A stretch of DNA of 38,633 nucleotides, from NCBI GenBank assembly GCA_016124905.1, contig WGMV01000036.1, positions 1 through 38,633 on the forward strand, written 5' to 3'. Below the pieces are notes generated by a model. That model had not been told where the DNA came from and ran no database searches. It saw nothing but the letters and a program-made list of their open reading frames with translations. The position numbers and the translations under genes are program-made. The stretch comes from a bacterium (GTDB lineage Bacteria > Pseudomonadota > Alphaproteobacteria > Rickettsiales > RI-342). This document shows positions 26,026-35,452 of the stretch, piece by piece; the stretch's first letter is position 1, and each line of letters starts with the position of its first letter.

Positions 26026-29000
26026 AACTAGGCCACTTCTTCATCGACCGCCCGATTTTCGCCTCCGTGATTTCCATCGTCATCACGGTGGTGGGCCTGA
26101 TTGCCTATTTCCTGCTGCCGGTTGCGCAATATCCGGAGGTGGTGCCCCCCACCATCGTGGTGCGCGCCGTCTATCCCGGCGCCAACTCGCAAACCATCGC
26201 CGCCACCGTGGCCACCCCGCTGGAACAGGAGATCAACGGTGTGGAAGACATGCTCTACATGTCCTCGCAATCCACCAGCGATGGCACCATGGGGCTGACC
26301 ATCACCTTCAAGCTCGGCACCGATCTCGACAAGGCGCAGGTACTGGTGCAGAACCGCGTCAACACCGCCCTTCCCCGCCTGCCGGAGGAAGTGCGCCGCC
26401 TCGGCGTGGTAACGCAAAAAAGCTCGCCCGACCTGATGATGGTGGTGCACTTGCGCTCACCGGATGAAAGCCTGGATCAGCTCTACATCTCCAACTACGC
26501 CCTGCTGCGCGTGAAGGACCGCCTGGCGCGTCTGGACGGCATCGGCAACATCATGCTCTTCGGCGCACGGGAATATTCGCTCCGCGTCTGGCTGGACCCC
26601 GACAAACTCGCCACCTACGGCCTCAGCCCCGGCGATGTGGTGGGCTCCCTGCGGGAACAGAACAGCCAGGTATCCAGCGGCACGCTCGGCCAGCCGCCCA
26701 GCATGGGCAAAAACGCCTTTCAGTTTGTGGTCTCCACCCAGGGCCGCTTTGAGAATACCGAACAGTTCGAAAACGTCATCATCAAAACCGGTGAGGACGG
26801 CCAGATTACGCGTCTGAAAGATGTCGCCCGGGTCGAACTCGGCGCCAAGGAGTACGGTACCAACAGCTACCTGGACAACAAGCCCGCCGTTGCCATCGCC
26901 ATCTTCCAGCGCCCCGGCTCCAACGCCCTGGCCACTGCCGACAGCGTCATCAAGGCCATGGAAGGCATGAAGAAGGATTTCCCCAAAGGCCTGGAATACA
27001 CCATCGTTTACAACCCGACCGAGTTCATCTCCGAATCCATCAAGGCCGTGGTGCACACCATTTTCGAAGCCGCCATCCTGGTGGTGATCGTGGTGCTGGT
27101 GTTCCTTCAGTCATGGCGCACCTCCATCATTCCCATTCTGGCCATTCCCGTTTCGCTCATCGGTACCTTCGCGGTCATGGCCGCCTTCGGGTTTTCGCTC
27201 AACATGCTCACGCTTTTCGGCCTCGTTTTGGCCATCGGTATCGTGGTGGATGACGCCATCGTGGTGGTGGAGAATATCGAACGCCACATTCATGACGGCA
27301 TGTCTCCGCGTGAAGCCGCCCACCGCACCATGGACGAAGTGGGCAAGGCCGTTATCGCCATTGCGCTGGTGCTTTCCGCCGTGTTCATTCCCACGGCCTT
27401 CGTGCCGGGCGTCTCGGGCCAGTTCTACAAGCAGTTCGCCCTCACCATCGCCGTGGCCACGCTGATTTCGGCTTTCAACTCCATCACCCTCAGCCCCGCG
27501 CTGGGCGCCATGCTGCTGAAGCCCAAAAGCGGTGAGGCCCATGCCCCAACCTCCAACCCCATCAAACTGCTTCTGGCGCGTTTCGCAGGCAAGTTCAACG
27601 AACGTTTCGACAAGGCAAGCCATGCCTATTCCGGCCTGGTGGCCACCGTCACCCGGCGCACGGGCATGGTGCTGGCCGTCTATGCCGGGCTTTTGCTCGT
27701 CACCGGCTGGATCACCAACCACGTACCCACCGGCTTCATCCCCATGCTTGATCAGGGCTATGCCATTGTGGTGCTGCAGTTGCCGGACGGCGCGTCCCTC
27801 TCACGCACCGATGCGGTTGTTAAGGAAGCCTCCAAGATCATCAACGAAACCCCCGGTGTCGACCATGCGGTTGCCTTCGCGGGCTTCAGCGGCGCCACCT
27901 TCACCAATGCCTCCAACGCCGCCGCCATCTTCGCCAAGCTTTCCTCCTTTGAGGATCGCGTCAAGAACCACCAGAACGCCATGTCGGTCATCGGCGCCTT
28001 GCAGGGCCGCCTGATGGGCATCAAGGACGCCTTCATCATCGTGGTGCCCCCGCCGCCGGTGCGTGGTCTTGGCACGGCGGGCGGCTTCAAGATGCAGGTG
28101 CAGGATCAGGCCGGCATCGGCCTCGCCCGCCTGCAGGAAGCCACCAACGCCGTCATCGGCGCCGCCCACCAGGACCCCCGCACGGCGGCCGTCTACACCA
28201 CCTTCAGCTCCAGCACGCCGCAGGTCTATCTGGATATCGACCGCACCAAGGCGCAGATGCTGGACGTGCCCATTGGCAACATCTTTGAGACGCTTCAGGT
28301 CTATCTCGGCTCCTCTTACGTGAACGACTTCAATATCTTCGGCCGCGTCTATCAGGTAACTGCGCAGGCAGACCAGAATTTCCGTGTCCAGCCGGAGGAT
28401 ATCGGTCGCCTGAAAACGCGTAACACCAAGGGCGAGCTGGTGCCGCTCGGCACGCTGGTGAATGTGCGTAGCATCACCGGGCCGGATCTGGTTCAGCGTT
28501 ACAACATGTTCCCGACCATTCCGGTCAACGGTAACGCCGCGCCGGGCATCAGCTCGGGCGATGCGCTGACGGCGATGGAAGAAATCGCCGCCAAAACCCT
28601 GCCCAACGGTGCCGGTTTTGAATGGACCGAACTTGCGCTCCAGCAAAAGCTGACCGGCAACAAGGCCGTCTGGATTTTCGCGCTTTCCGTGCTCTTCGTC
28701 TTCCTCGTGCTTTCCGCGCAATATGAAAGCTGGAGCCTGCCGCTGGCCATCATCCTGATCGTCCCCATGTCGGTGATGTGCGCCATGTTCGGCGTCTGGT
28801 TCAGGGGGATGGACAATAACATCCTGACGCAGATCGGCCTGGTCGTGCTTGTCGGTCTGGCGGCGAAAAACGCCATCCTGATCGTGGAATTCGCCAAGCA
28901 GCTGGAAGAACATGGGCGCGACCGCATCGAGGCCGTGATCGAGGCTTGCCATTTGCGCCTTCGCCCCATCGTCATGACGTCATTTGCCTTCGTGCTCGGC

Positions 29001-29195
29001 GTGGTGCCGCTGGCGATTGCCACCGGCCCCGGCTCGGAGATGCGTCAGGCCATGGGCACGGCCGTGTTCTTCGGCATGCTGGGCGTGACCTTCTTCGGCC
29101 TGGTGCTCACCCCGGTCTTTTACGTGGTCATCCGCAACCTGGCGGATCGCTTTAACCATCGCAGGCTGCCGACACATCCGGTCAATCATGGCTAA
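26022..29195 (+). CDS. RND multidrug efflux pump, inner-membrane permease (HAE1 type)
   Basis: A 1057-residue proton-driven tripartite-pump subunit. The N-terminus FFIDRPIFASVISIVITVVG, FVPGVSGQFYKQFALTIAVA and the paired proton-relay aspartates D410-D411 (GIVVDDAIVVVENIERH) are diagnostic, and both halves carry six-helix repeats with large periplasmic loops. It is closest in motifs to MexF/OqxB-like pumps. It starts at GTG 26022 with a 4-bp GTGA overlap with the adaptor gene. No TolC-type channel gene is in the window, so the pump must use one encoded elsewhere. Substrates cannot be told. Confidence 0.96.
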   Translation: MKLGHFFIDRPIFASVISIVITVVGLIAYFLLPVAQYPEVVPPTIVVRAVYPGANSQTIAATVATPLEQEINGVEDMLYMSSQSTSDGTMGLTITFKLGTDLDKAQVLVQNRVNTALPRLPEEVRRLGVVTQKSSPDLMMVVHLRSPDESLDQLYISNYALLRVKDRLARLDGIGNIMLFGAREYSLRVWLDPDKLATYGLSPGDVVGSLREQNSQVSSGTLGQPPSMGKNAFQFVVSTQGRFENTEQFENVIIKTGEDGQITRLKDVARVELGAKEYGTNSYLDNKPAVAIAIFQRPGSNALATADSVIKAMEGMKKDFPKGLEYTIVYNPTEFISESIKAVVHTIFEAAILVVIVVLVFLQSWRTSIIPILAIPVSLIGTFAVMAAFGFSLNMLTLFGLVLAIGIVVDDAIVVVENIERHIHDGMSPREAAHRTMDEVGKAVIAIALVLSAVFIPTAFVPGVSGQFYKQFALTIAVATLISAFNSITLSPALGAMLLKPKSGEAHAPTSNPIKLLLARFAGKFNERFDKASHAYSGLVATVTRRTGMVLAVYAGLLLVTGWITNHVPTGFIPMLDQGYAIVVLQLPDGASLSRTDAVVKEASKIINETPGVDHAVAFAGFSGATFTNASNAAAIFAKLSSFEDRVKNHQNAMSVIGALQGRLMGIKDAFIIVVPPPPVRGLGTAGGFKMQVQDQAGIGLARLQEATNAVIGAAHQDPRTAAVYTTFSSSTPQVYLDIDRTKAQMLDVPIGNIFETLQVYLGSSYVNDFNIFGRVYQVTAQADQNFRVQPEDIGRLKTRNTKGELVPLGTLVNVRSITGPDLVQRYNMFPTIPVNGNAAPGISSGDALTAMEEIAAKTLPNGAGFEWTELALQQKLTGNKAVWIFALSVLFVFLVLSAQYESWSLPLAIILIVPMSVMCAMFGVWFRGMDNNILTQIGLVVLVGLAAKNAILIVEFAKQLEEHGRDRIEAVIEACHLRLRPIVMTSFAFVLGVVPLAIATGPGSEMRQAMGTAVFFGMLGVTFFGLVLTPVFYVVIRNLADRFNHRRLPTHPVNHG

Positions 29196-29264
29196 GGCGC
29201 CGGGCAAATCTTTACTTTTGCGGTCCGTAATGTTACAGGGCGCAACGTTCAAAGGGCAGCGCGC

Positions 29265-30197
29265 ATGAAACTCCTCTCCGGCAACAGCAATCATCCCCTG
29301 GCGGAAGCCGTCGCCAAAAATCTGGGCATGGAACTCACCAAGGCCAATGTTCGCCGCTTCGCGGACATGGAAGTGTTCGTCGAAGTGCTGGAGAATGTGC
29401 GTGGTGAAGACGTGTTCCTGCTGCAATCCACCAATTACCCCGCCAATGACAACCTCATGGAAATGCTGATCTGCATGGATGCGCTCAAGCGCGCCTCCGC
29501 GCGTCGCATCACGGCGGTGATTCCCTATTTCGGCTATGCCAGGCAGGACCGTAAACCCGGCCCGCGCACGCCCAGCTCCGCCAAGCTGGTGGCCGATCTC
29601 ATCGCCACCGCCGGCGCCAACCGCGTGCTGGCGCTGGACCTGCATGCAGGCCAGATCCAGGGCTTCTTCAACATCCCGGTGGATCACCTTTACTCCGCGC
29701 CCGTGCTGGCGGCGGACATTGCCAAAAACTATAAGGAAAAAAGCCCGGTCATCGTCTCCCCCGACGTGGGCGGCGTAGTGCGCGCCCGCGCGCTGGCCAA
29801 ACGCCTGGAGGCCGACCTCGCCATCGTGGACAAACGCCGCGAACGCGCTGGCGTGTCCGAGGTCATGAACATCATCGGGGAAGTCACCGGCCGTCACTGC
29901 ATCCTGGTGGATGACATTGTGGATTCCGCCGGCACGCTCTGCAACGCCGCCCAGGCCATCATGGACAAGGGCGCGGAATCCGTCACCGCCTACATCACCC
30001 ATGGCGTGCTTTCCGGCGGCGCGGTGGCCCGCGTGGGCAACTCCGCCCTGAAAGAGCTGGTCATCACCGACAGCATCCAGCCGACGGAAGAAGTGAAGAA
30101 CGCCCGCAACATCCGCGTCGTCTCCATGGCCCCCCTGCTGGGCGAAGCCATCAAACGCATCAGCGAAGAGCGCTCGGTTTCAAGCCTGTTCGACTAA
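29265..30197 (+). CDS. prs: ribose-phosphate pyrophosphokinase (PRPP synthase)
   Basis: Makes PRPP from ribose 5-phosphate and ATP for nucleotide, histidine and tryptophan synthesis. The 310-residue protein has normal length. It contains the [21 protein letters not shown] flexible-loop region, [22 protein letters not shown], the KRRERAG loop and the PRPP-binding [10 protein letters not shown]. The ATG at 29265 begins the conserved MKLLSGN. It converges on tyrS across an inverted-repeat spacer. Confidence 0.97.
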   Translation: MKLLSGNSNHPLAEAVAKNLGMELTKANVRRFADMEVFVEVLENVRGEDVFLLQSTNYPANDNLMEMLICMDALKRASARRITAVIPYFGYARQDRKPGPRTPSSAKLVADLIATAGANRVLALDLHAGQIQGFFNIPVDHLYSAPVLAADIAKNYKEKSPVIVSPDVGGVVRARALAKRLEADLAIVDKRRERAGVSEVMNIIGEVTGRHCILVDDIVDSAGTLCNAAQAIMDKGAESVTAYITHGVLSGGAVARVGNSALKELVITDSIQPTEEVKNARNIRVVSMAPLLGEAIKRISEERSVSSLFD

Positions 30198-30221
30198 ATC
30201 ACCTCCTCATTCCAGCCACAC

Positions 30222-30248
30222 CGTCATTCCAGCGAAAGCTGGAATCCA
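30222..30248. repeat. 27-bp inverted repeat, left arm (between prs and tyrS)
   Basis: The exact reverse complement of 30292-30318, with 43 bp between the arms. Each arm also folds on itself: ATTCCAGC pairs with GCTGGAAT around a GAAA loop. This is a variant of the common dispersed repeat whose usual core is ATTCCCGC-GAAA-GCGGGAAT (dRS3-like in Neisseria). The changed base pair is compensated on both sides of the stem. Located in a convergent gap, it may also serve as a bidirectional terminator. Confidence 0.85.
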
Positions 30249-30291
30249 GCCTACCGTGCAATGCGCGCGAACAGAAGGAGTGATACATCCA

Positions 30292-30318
30292 TGGATTCCA
30301 GCTTTCGCTGGAATGACG
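30292..30318. repeat. 27-bp inverted repeat, right arm (between prs and tyrS)
   Basis: A perfect inverted copy of 30222-30248. It ends 17 bp before the tyrS stop codon, so read-through from either convergent gene meets the same hairpins. Confidence 0.85.
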
Positions 30319-30334
30319 ACGGAGGGGGGAGAAC

Positions 30335-31669
30335 TTAAGCCGCCAGCTTCACCAGCCAGTGCTGCTTTTTGCCCTTGGAAAGCTTCACCTCACCCGTCTG
30401 CATATAACGGCTCAGAATATCGCTCGTCGTCGTCTGCGGGTTATCCACCAGCTCGTCATTGAACTTGATGCACTTGTTCTTTTCGATATCACGACGTGCC
30501 TCACCCACGCTGGCCGCCACTTCCAGCGCCGCCAGCAGATGCGCCACGGTCGGCTGCGCCAGCAACTCATCGCGGCTGATGGTCTTGGTCGGCATGTCGG
30601 CGCTCGCGCCGCCTTTCTCGAACAGCTCCGCCGCCGTGGCCTGCGCCTTCTCAGCGGCATCCCTGCCGTGACAAAGCGCCGTCACCGCCGTGGCAAGCTG
30701 CTTCTTCGCCTCGTTGATAGCCGCACCATCAGCGCGCTCCAACACCGCAATCTCCTGCTCACCCATATCTGTGAAATAACGCAGGAAGCGCCCCACATCG
30801 GCATCCTCCGCATTGCGCCAGTACTGCCAGTAATCGTATGGCGAGAGCATATCGGCATTCATCCACACGGCACCGGCGGCCGTCTTGCCCATTTTCGCAC
30901 CGCTGGAGGTGGTTAGCAGCGGGGTGGTGAAGCCAAAGAGTGGCTCTCTAAACAAAGTCGGATTACTAGGAGTATCGCTCGGTAGCTTACGCTGAAGCTC
31001 AACCCCATTGATGATATTCCCCCACTGGTCCGACCCGCCAAACTGCACCCGGCAACTGAAACGCTTGTTCAGCTCCACAAAATCATACGCCTGCAGAATC
31101 ATGTAATTGAACTCAAGAAAGCTCAGATGCTGCTCACGCTCGATCCGCAGCTTCACGCTATCCATGCTCAGCATGCGGTTGACGGAAAAATGCCGCCCAT
31201 AATCGCGCAAAAATTCGATGTAATTCAGCTTATCCAGCCAGTCGGCATTATTCACCATCACCGCATCGCTGGCGCCATCACCAAAACTCAAAAACTGGCT
31301 AAATACCTTCTTGATGCCCGCCATGTTGGCGGCAATGCCCGCATCGTCCAGCAGCTTGCGGCTTTCATCCTTGCCGGAGGGGTCGCCCACTTTCGTCGTG
31401 CCGCCGCCCATCAGCACCACGGGCTTGTGGCCGTGCTTCTGCCACAGGCGCAGCAGCATGATCTGCATCAGGCTGCCCACATGCAGAGAAGGCGCCGTGC
31501 AGTCAAACCCGATATAGGCCGCCACCGGCTGTTTCTTCTGCTCCGCCTCGTGCAGCAGCGCATCCAGCCCTTTCAGGTCGGTACACTGATGCAAAAAACC
31601 GCGTTGAACGGCTTCCCGGATAAATCCGGATTTTGCTTGGTATTGAGCAGTAGTCATGGCATTTTCCAT
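30335..31669 (-). CDS. tyrS: tyrosine--tRNA ligase
   Basis: A 444-residue class I synthetase. The catalytic domain has [18 protein letters not shown] (HIGH box as HVGS, 63-66), the Tyr-specificity block [13 protein letters not shown] and a KMGKT loop (KMSKS equivalent). A C-terminal S4-like RNA-binding domain spans roughly 370-444. Length and layout fit the bacterial TyrRS type. AGGTG lies 8 bp before the ATG at 31669; an alternative ATG at 31657 would remove four residues. The gene diverges from anmK with only 37 bp between starts. Confidence 0.96.
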   Translation of the reverse strand: MENAMTTAQYQAKSGFIREAVQRGFLHQCTDLKGLDALLHEAEQKKQPVAAYIGFDCTAPSLHVGSLMQIMLLRLWQKHGHKPVVLMGGGTTKVGDPSGKDESRKLLDDAGIAANMAGIKKVFSQFLSFGDGASDAVMVNNADWLDKLNYIEFLRDYGRHFSVNRMLSMDSVKLRIEREQHLSFLEFNYMILQAYDFVELNKRFSCRVQFGGSDQWGNIINGVELQRKLPSDTPSNPTLFREPLFGFTTPLLTTSSGAKMGKTAAGAVWMNADMLSPYDYWQYWRNAEDADVGRFLRYFTDMGEQEIAVLERADGAAINEAKKQLATAVTALCHGRDAAEKAQATAAELFEKGGASADMPTKTISRDELLAQPTVAHLLAALEVAASVGEARRDIEKNKCIKFNDELVDNPQTTTSDILSRYMQTGEVKLSKGKKQHWLVKLAA

Positions 31670-31706
31670 TGAAATTCACCTGCACTCTTATGAGAAAAAC
31701 AGCGTC

Positions 31707-32816
31707 ATGACAACCTCGCAGCCTGCCCAGCACTCCCCATGTTGGTACCTCGGCTTGATGAGCGGAACCTCCATGGACGGCGTCGATGCCGCCCTGCTCA
31801 AAACCGATGGGCGCTCCATTCAGTCCTACGGCCCGGCCATGACCCTGCCTTACCCGCCGCAATTCCGCACCCGCCTGGCCCAGAGCATGCAGGATTTCGC
31901 GCTGGTACCGGAAGTGGAAGATCGCCTGACGCGCTTCCATGCCGAAGCTGTCAAACAGCTGCTGGCCCAGGCGAACATGAAACCGGAAGACGTCACCGCC
32001 ATCGGCTTTCACGGCCAGACCATCGCCCACAAGCCGCAGCAGGGCATCACCTGGCAAATTGGTAACGGCGCCTTGCTTTCCAACCTCACCGGCATCAACG
32101 TGGTCAACGACTTCCGTCGCAACGACGTGGCCCTCGGCGGCCAGGGCGCGCCCCTGGTGCCCGTCTTCCACCTCGCCGTGGCCAGCCAGCTGGAATGCCC
32201 CGCCGTGCTGGTTAATATCGGCGGCATCGCCAACATCACCTATGTGGGCGACGGTCAAAGCCCCGAAAAGCTCTGGGGTTTCGATACCGGCCCCGGCAAC
32301 CGCCTCATCGACCGCTGGGTGGAGGAAAAAAGCGGCCTCGCCTACGACGCAGGCGGTGACCTGGCCATGAAAGGCACGGTGGACGAGATGGCCCTCGCCA
32401 CCCTCATGCTGCACCCGGGCGTCAGCGCCCCGCCGCCCAAAAGCTTCGATACGGCGGATTTCGACCTATCCCCGGTCGCCCATCTTTCCGTGGAAGACGG
32501 CGCGGCCACATTGGCCGCCTTCACGGCGGATGCCATCGCGCGCCATGCGGAATATTTCAGTCCCTCCCCGCGCCAATGGCTGCTGTGCGGCGGCGGCAGG
32601 CTTAACCGCGCCATCCTGGAGCGGCTGAAAGGCCAGCTACAATCAGTAAAAACGGTGGATGAACTCGGGCTGGATGGCGATGCGCTGGAGGCCTATGCCT
32701 TTGCCTACCTCGCCGCACGCTCGCAACAAGGCCTGCCCATCACCTTCCCCAACACCACCGGCGTTAGCCGCGCGGCAACTGGCGGCGCTTTCTATCGGGC
32801 CGGGCACGGCGGTTGA
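31707..32816 (+). CDS. anmK: anhydro-N-acetylmuramic acid kinase
   Basis: Phosphorylates and opens 1,6-anhydro-MurNAc from recycled peptidoglycan to give MurNAc-6-phosphate. The 369-residue protein has the ATP-binding YLGLMSGTSMDGVDAALL block, GFHGQTIAHKP, the VNIGGIANITY strand, GFDTGPGNRLID and the late GGGRLN motif. ATG 31707 is chosen because family members begin just before the GLMSGTS motif; an in-frame ATG at 31656 lies inside the divergent tyrS gene. Its 3' end overlaps the convergent alpha/beta hydrolase gene by 53 bp. Confidence 0.95.
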   Translation: MTTSQPAQHSPCWYLGLMSGTSMDGVDAALLKTDGRSIQSYGPAMTLPYPPQFRTRLAQSMQDFALVPEVEDRLTRFHAEAVKQLLAQANMKPEDVTAIGFHGQTIAHKPQQGITWQIGNGALLSNLTGINVVNDFRRNDVALGGQGAPLVPVFHLAVASQLECPAVLVNIGGIANITYVGDGQSPEKLWGFDTGPGNRLIDRWVEEKSGLAYDAGGDLAMKGTVDEMALATLMLHPGVSAPPPKSFDTADFDLSPVAHLSVEDGAATLAAFTADAIARHAEYFSPSPRQWLLCGGGRLNRAILERLKGQLQSVKTVDELGLDGDALEAYAFAYLAARSQQGLPITFPNTTGVSRAATGGAFYRAGHGG

Positions 32817-33462
32817 GGATGAAATCCTCCATCCGCGTGGCCACATACTGATCCATGTTGGTGGAAAGCTCGTCCATGTGGTTGCGGTAATAATGGTCCG
32901 CCCCGTGCACCACGCGGTAATCGATTTTGCCGCCACGCTGGCTGGCCAGCTTGCCCGCCATGCGGGACACGGCCTCCTCATTCACCACATCATCCTTATC
33001 GCCCTGAATGATCAGGCCGGATGACGGGCACGGCGAAAGGAACGAGAAATCATACATATTGGCAGGAGGGGACACGCACAGGAACCCTTCCAGCTCCGGC
33101 CGGCGCATCAGCAGCTGCATGGCGATCCACGAACCAAAGGAGAAACCGCCCACCCAGCAGGTGGAGGCATCCGGGTTCATGGCCTGCAGCCAGTCCAGCG
33201 CGGTGGCGGCATCGGTCAGCTCGCCATTGCCGTCGTCAAACTTGCCCTGGCTGCGGCCCACGCCGCGAAAATTGAAGCGCAGCACCGCAAAGCCCTGCTT
33301 GGCGAAGGTGCTGTAAATGGAATAGGTCACCTTGTTGTTCATGGTGCCGCCATAAAGCGGGTGCGGATGCAGCACCACGGCAATCGGAGCGTTCTTTTTT
33401 TCTGCCGGCTGATAGCGCCCTTCGATGCGTCCTTCAGGGCCGGCAAAGATAACCTCAGGCAT
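32764..33462 (-). CDS. alpha/beta hydrolase
   Basis: A 232-residue serine hydrolase. VVLHPHPLYGGTMNNKV forms the oxyanion/first-strand region and RFNFRGVGRSQG follows. The nucleophile is S108 in GFSFGS, with the acid in QGDKDDVV and the histidine in HGADHYY. This small subfamily is typical of alphaproteobacteria and is often found near Fe-S cluster genes, but no substrate is known. ATG 33462 is preferred (GGAGG 6 bp upstream). It diverges from cysE. The 3' 53 bp are shared with anmK on the other strand. Confidence 0.9.
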   Translation of the reverse strand: MPEVIFAGPEGRIEGRYQPAEKKNAPIAVVLHPHPLYGGTMNNKVTYSIYSTFAKQGFAVLRFNFRGVGRSQGKFDDGNGELTDAATALDWLQAMNPDASTCWVGGFSFGSWIAMQLLMRRPELEGFLCVSPPANMYDFSFLSPCPSSGLIIQGDKDDVVNEEAVSRMAGKLASQRGGKIDYRVVHGADHYYRNHMDELSTNMDQYVATRMEDFILNRRARPDRKRRQLPRG

Positions 33463-33568
33463 GGAACCTCCACGATAAAGCCCCACATGATTATTGCTGC
33501 ATGGAGGGCCGGTTTGGGATAGTAAACCGCTTGTTGGCTGAAATTTTCAGAGATGGGGCTTCTACCCG

Positions 33569-33592
33569 AAACCCTATAGAATTGCAAGGTTT
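33569..33592 (+). promoter_or_regulatory. inverted repeat AAACC-N14-GGTTT before cysE
   Basis: An interrupted palindrome ending 9 bp before the cysE ATG and overlapping a -10-like TATAGA (33575-33580). Shape and position recall Rrf2/IscR type-2 sites (A/T-run-CC ... GG-A/T-run), but the spacer is one base longer than the E. coli consensus. It is a candidate Fe-S or cysteine-responsive operator; no Rrf2 gene is in the window. Confidence 0.3.
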
Positions 33593-33601
33593 AGAATAGC
33601 T

Positions 33602-34189
33602 ATGCTCAAAAGGCTGAAACAGGACATCGACACCTACATGGCGCGCGACCCGGCCGCCCATTCCCGGCTTGAGGTCCTGCTATGCGCACCCGGCCTGCAT
33701 GCCGTCATGTGGTACCGCGTGGCCCACCGGCTGCACCGCATGGGGCTGAAGCTGCTGGCGCGCGTCATGTCCCAGTTCGCCCGCTTCATGACCGGGGTGG
33801 AGATCCACCCCGCCGCCCGCATCGGCCAGCGTTTTTTCATCGATCACGGCATGGGCGTCGTCATTGGCGAAACCGCCAGTATCGGCGACGATGTCTCCAT
33901 TTACCATGGCGTGACCCTGGGCGGGGTTTCTCCCATTTCCTCCCAGAAAGGCTCCATCCGCCACCCGCAGGTGGGCGATGGTGTCATCATCGGCTCCGGC
34001 GCGCAATTGCTCGGCCCTATCGAGGTGGGGGATTATGTGCGCGTGGGTTCCAACGCCGTGGTGGTCAGCAACGTGGAACCCTGCAGCACGGTCGTCGGCG
34101 TTCCCGCCCGCCCGGTGCGCTCACGGAAAAGGAAGAGAGCCACGAATTCCAGGCCTATGCCGTCTCCGGCAAGGTGGAAGACCCGATGA
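33602..34189 (+). CDS. cysE: serine O-acetyltransferase, with apparent 3' frameshift
   Basis: CysE makes O-acetylserine from serine and acetyl-CoA, the first step of cysteine synthesis. The open frame gives 195 residues. The catalytic left-handed-helix domain is intact: [18 protein letters not shown] with D81-H82, YHGVTLGG, H121 and the hexapeptide repeats up to GVPARPV (about residue 172). After that the frame yields an arginine-rich, unrelated tail. The expected family tail (EESHEFQAY..., then a short coiled coil) continues in the -1 frame to 34317. A single missing base, most simply in the A-run at 34127-34130, would restore one protein. It diverges from the hydrolase gene and leads the desulfurase operon. 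Confidence 0.9.
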   Translation: MLKRLKQDIDTYMARDPAAHSRLEVLLCAPGLHAVMWYRVAHRLHRMGLKLLARVMSQFARFMTGVEIHPAARIGQRFFIDHGMGVVIGETASIGDDVSIYHGVTLGGVSPISSQKGSIRHPQVGDGVIIGSGAQLLGPIEVGDYVRVGSNAVVVSNVEPCSTVVGVPARPVRSRKRKRATNSRPMPSPARWKTR

Positions 34190-34317
34190 TGGCCAAGCTC
34201 GAAGCCCTGATGCACGAGGTTGAATCCCTGAAAGAGCAGGTGCGCAACCTTGAACCCACCACCGAGGACCTTGAAGACATGGCCGAAAGCTGGGAAACCG
34301 GCCGCAAGAAGAAGTGA
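34126..34317 (+). other. cysE: out-of-frame C-terminal tail of cysE
   Basis: In the frame one base back from the cysE start, this stretch encodes [13 protein letters not shown], a [14 protein letters not shown] coiled-coil segment, then an acidic part and a KKK terminus. This is the kind of tail carried by alphaproteobacterial serine acetyltransferases. Its TGA at 34315-34317 lies 1 bp before the desulfurase ATG, as expected if it is the true end of cysE. Either the sequence lacks one base or the strain has a real frameshift that removes the tail. Confidence 0.7.
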
Positions 34318-34318
34318 C

Positions 34319-35452
34319 ATGCTGTATCTGGATTACAACGCCACCGCGCCACTGCGCCCGGAAGTGATCGACGCCATGCAGCCCTGGCTGGCCGGGCCGC
34401 ATAACCCTTCCTCCATCCACGCTGCGGGCCGTAAAGCCCGCATGGCGGTGGAACGCGCGCGGGAAAGCATCGCCAGCGCCATCGGAGCGGACCCGGCCAA
34501 TCTCATCTTCACCGCCAGCGGGTCGGAAGCCAACAACCATGCCCTGCACGCCGCCAAACCCACCGCCCTTTTCGTCAGCGCCATCGAGCATGCCTCCATC
34601 CTCACCCCGGCAAAGGAATCCGGACTGCCGCACCACCTCATCCCGGTGGATGCGAATGGCCTGGTCAGGCCGGATGCGCTGGATGCGCTGCTGACAGAAA
34701 ACCCTTCCGCCAAGCCGCTGGTTTCCGTGATGTTCGCCAACAACGAAACGGGCGTTATCCAGCCGCTCGAAGCCGTCATCGCCATCGCCCGCAAACACCA
34801 TGCCATCATGCATGTGGATGCCGCCCAGGCGCTTGGCCGGGTACCGCTCAATATCGGCGAACTGGGGGCCGATCTCGTCACCCTTTCCGCACACAAGATG
34901 GGCGGCCCCGTGGGCGCGGCGGCGCTGGTTCAGGGCAGCTGCTTCGGCATCGAACCTTTCATCTTCGGCGGCGGGCAGGAAAAGAACCGCCGCGCGGGCA
35001 CCGAGAACCTCCCCGCCATCGTCGGCTTTGCTAAAGCCGTGGAATGCATCGATCTTGCCTTCATGGAGAAGCTGGCCATCTGGCGCGATGCGATGGAAGC
35101 CGCCATTCTTGCCGTCGCGCCGGGCGCTGCCATCTTCGGCAAAAACGCCCCGCGCCTGCCCACCACCAGCAACCTTTCCATGCCCAGGGGGAAAGACGGC
35201 TTCGTGGCCAGCCACACGCAGCTCATGGCCTTCGATCTGGCGGGCATCGCCGTCAGCAGCGGCTCGGCCTGCACCTCGGGCAAGGTAGGTAATTCCCATG
35301 TGCTGGAAGCCATGGGCATCAGCAAGGACGAAGCCGACAGCGCCATCCGCATCAGCGGCGGCTGGGGCAGCACGGAGGCGGATTTCGCCAAAGCCGCCGA
35401 ATGCTGGCTGAAACAGCACAAGCAATCCGCAAACATGAAAGGCGCTGCATGA
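34319..35452 (+). CDS. cysteine desulfurase (class V aminotransferase, NifS/IscS-like)
   Basis: Mobilises sulfur from cysteine for Fe-S clusters or thiolation. The 377-residue PLP enzyme has LDYNATAPLRPEV at the start, the TASGSEANNHA PLP loop, HVDAAQALG, Schiff-base K193 (SAHKMGGP) and catalytic C318 (SSGSACTSG). ATG 34319 begins the conserved N-terminus; GTGAC precedes it with no strong Shine-Dalgarno, suggesting coupling to cysE. The stop overlaps the ATG of the first Cys-rich gene (ATGA). Paralogous to the desulfurase at 36473. It is probably the alphaproteobacterial 'first' desulfurase that usually stands near suf or isc genes. Confidence 0.94.
   Translation: MLYLDYNATAPLRPEVIDAMQPWLAGPHNPSSIHAAGRKARMAVERARESIASAIGADPANLIFTASGSEANNHALHAAKPTALFVSAIEHASILTPAKESGLPHHLIPVDANGLVRPDALDALLTENPSAKPLVSVMFANNETGVIQPLEAVIAIARKHHAIMHVDAAQALGRVPLNIGELGADLVTLSAHKMGGPVGAAALVQGSCFGIEPFIFGGGQEKNRRAGTENLPAIVGFAKAVECIDLAFMEKLAIWRDAMEAAILAVAPGAAIFGKNAPRLPTTSNLSMPRGKDGFVASHTQLMAFDLAGIAVSSGSACTSGKVGNSHVLEAMGISKDEADSAIRISGGWGSTEADFAKAAECWLKQHKQSANMKGAA

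Noticed and set aside
30256..30462. Small open frame containing WIPAFAGMT between prs and tyrS
   Set aside because: The peptide is the well-known chance translation of the dispersed ATTCC...GGAAT repeat, and the frame runs into tyrS on the opposite strand.
34104..34135. Programmed -1 ribosomal frameshifting in cysE
   Set aside because: No X-XXY-YYZ slippery heptamer or downstream structure is evident; a base loss or sequencing error is simpler.
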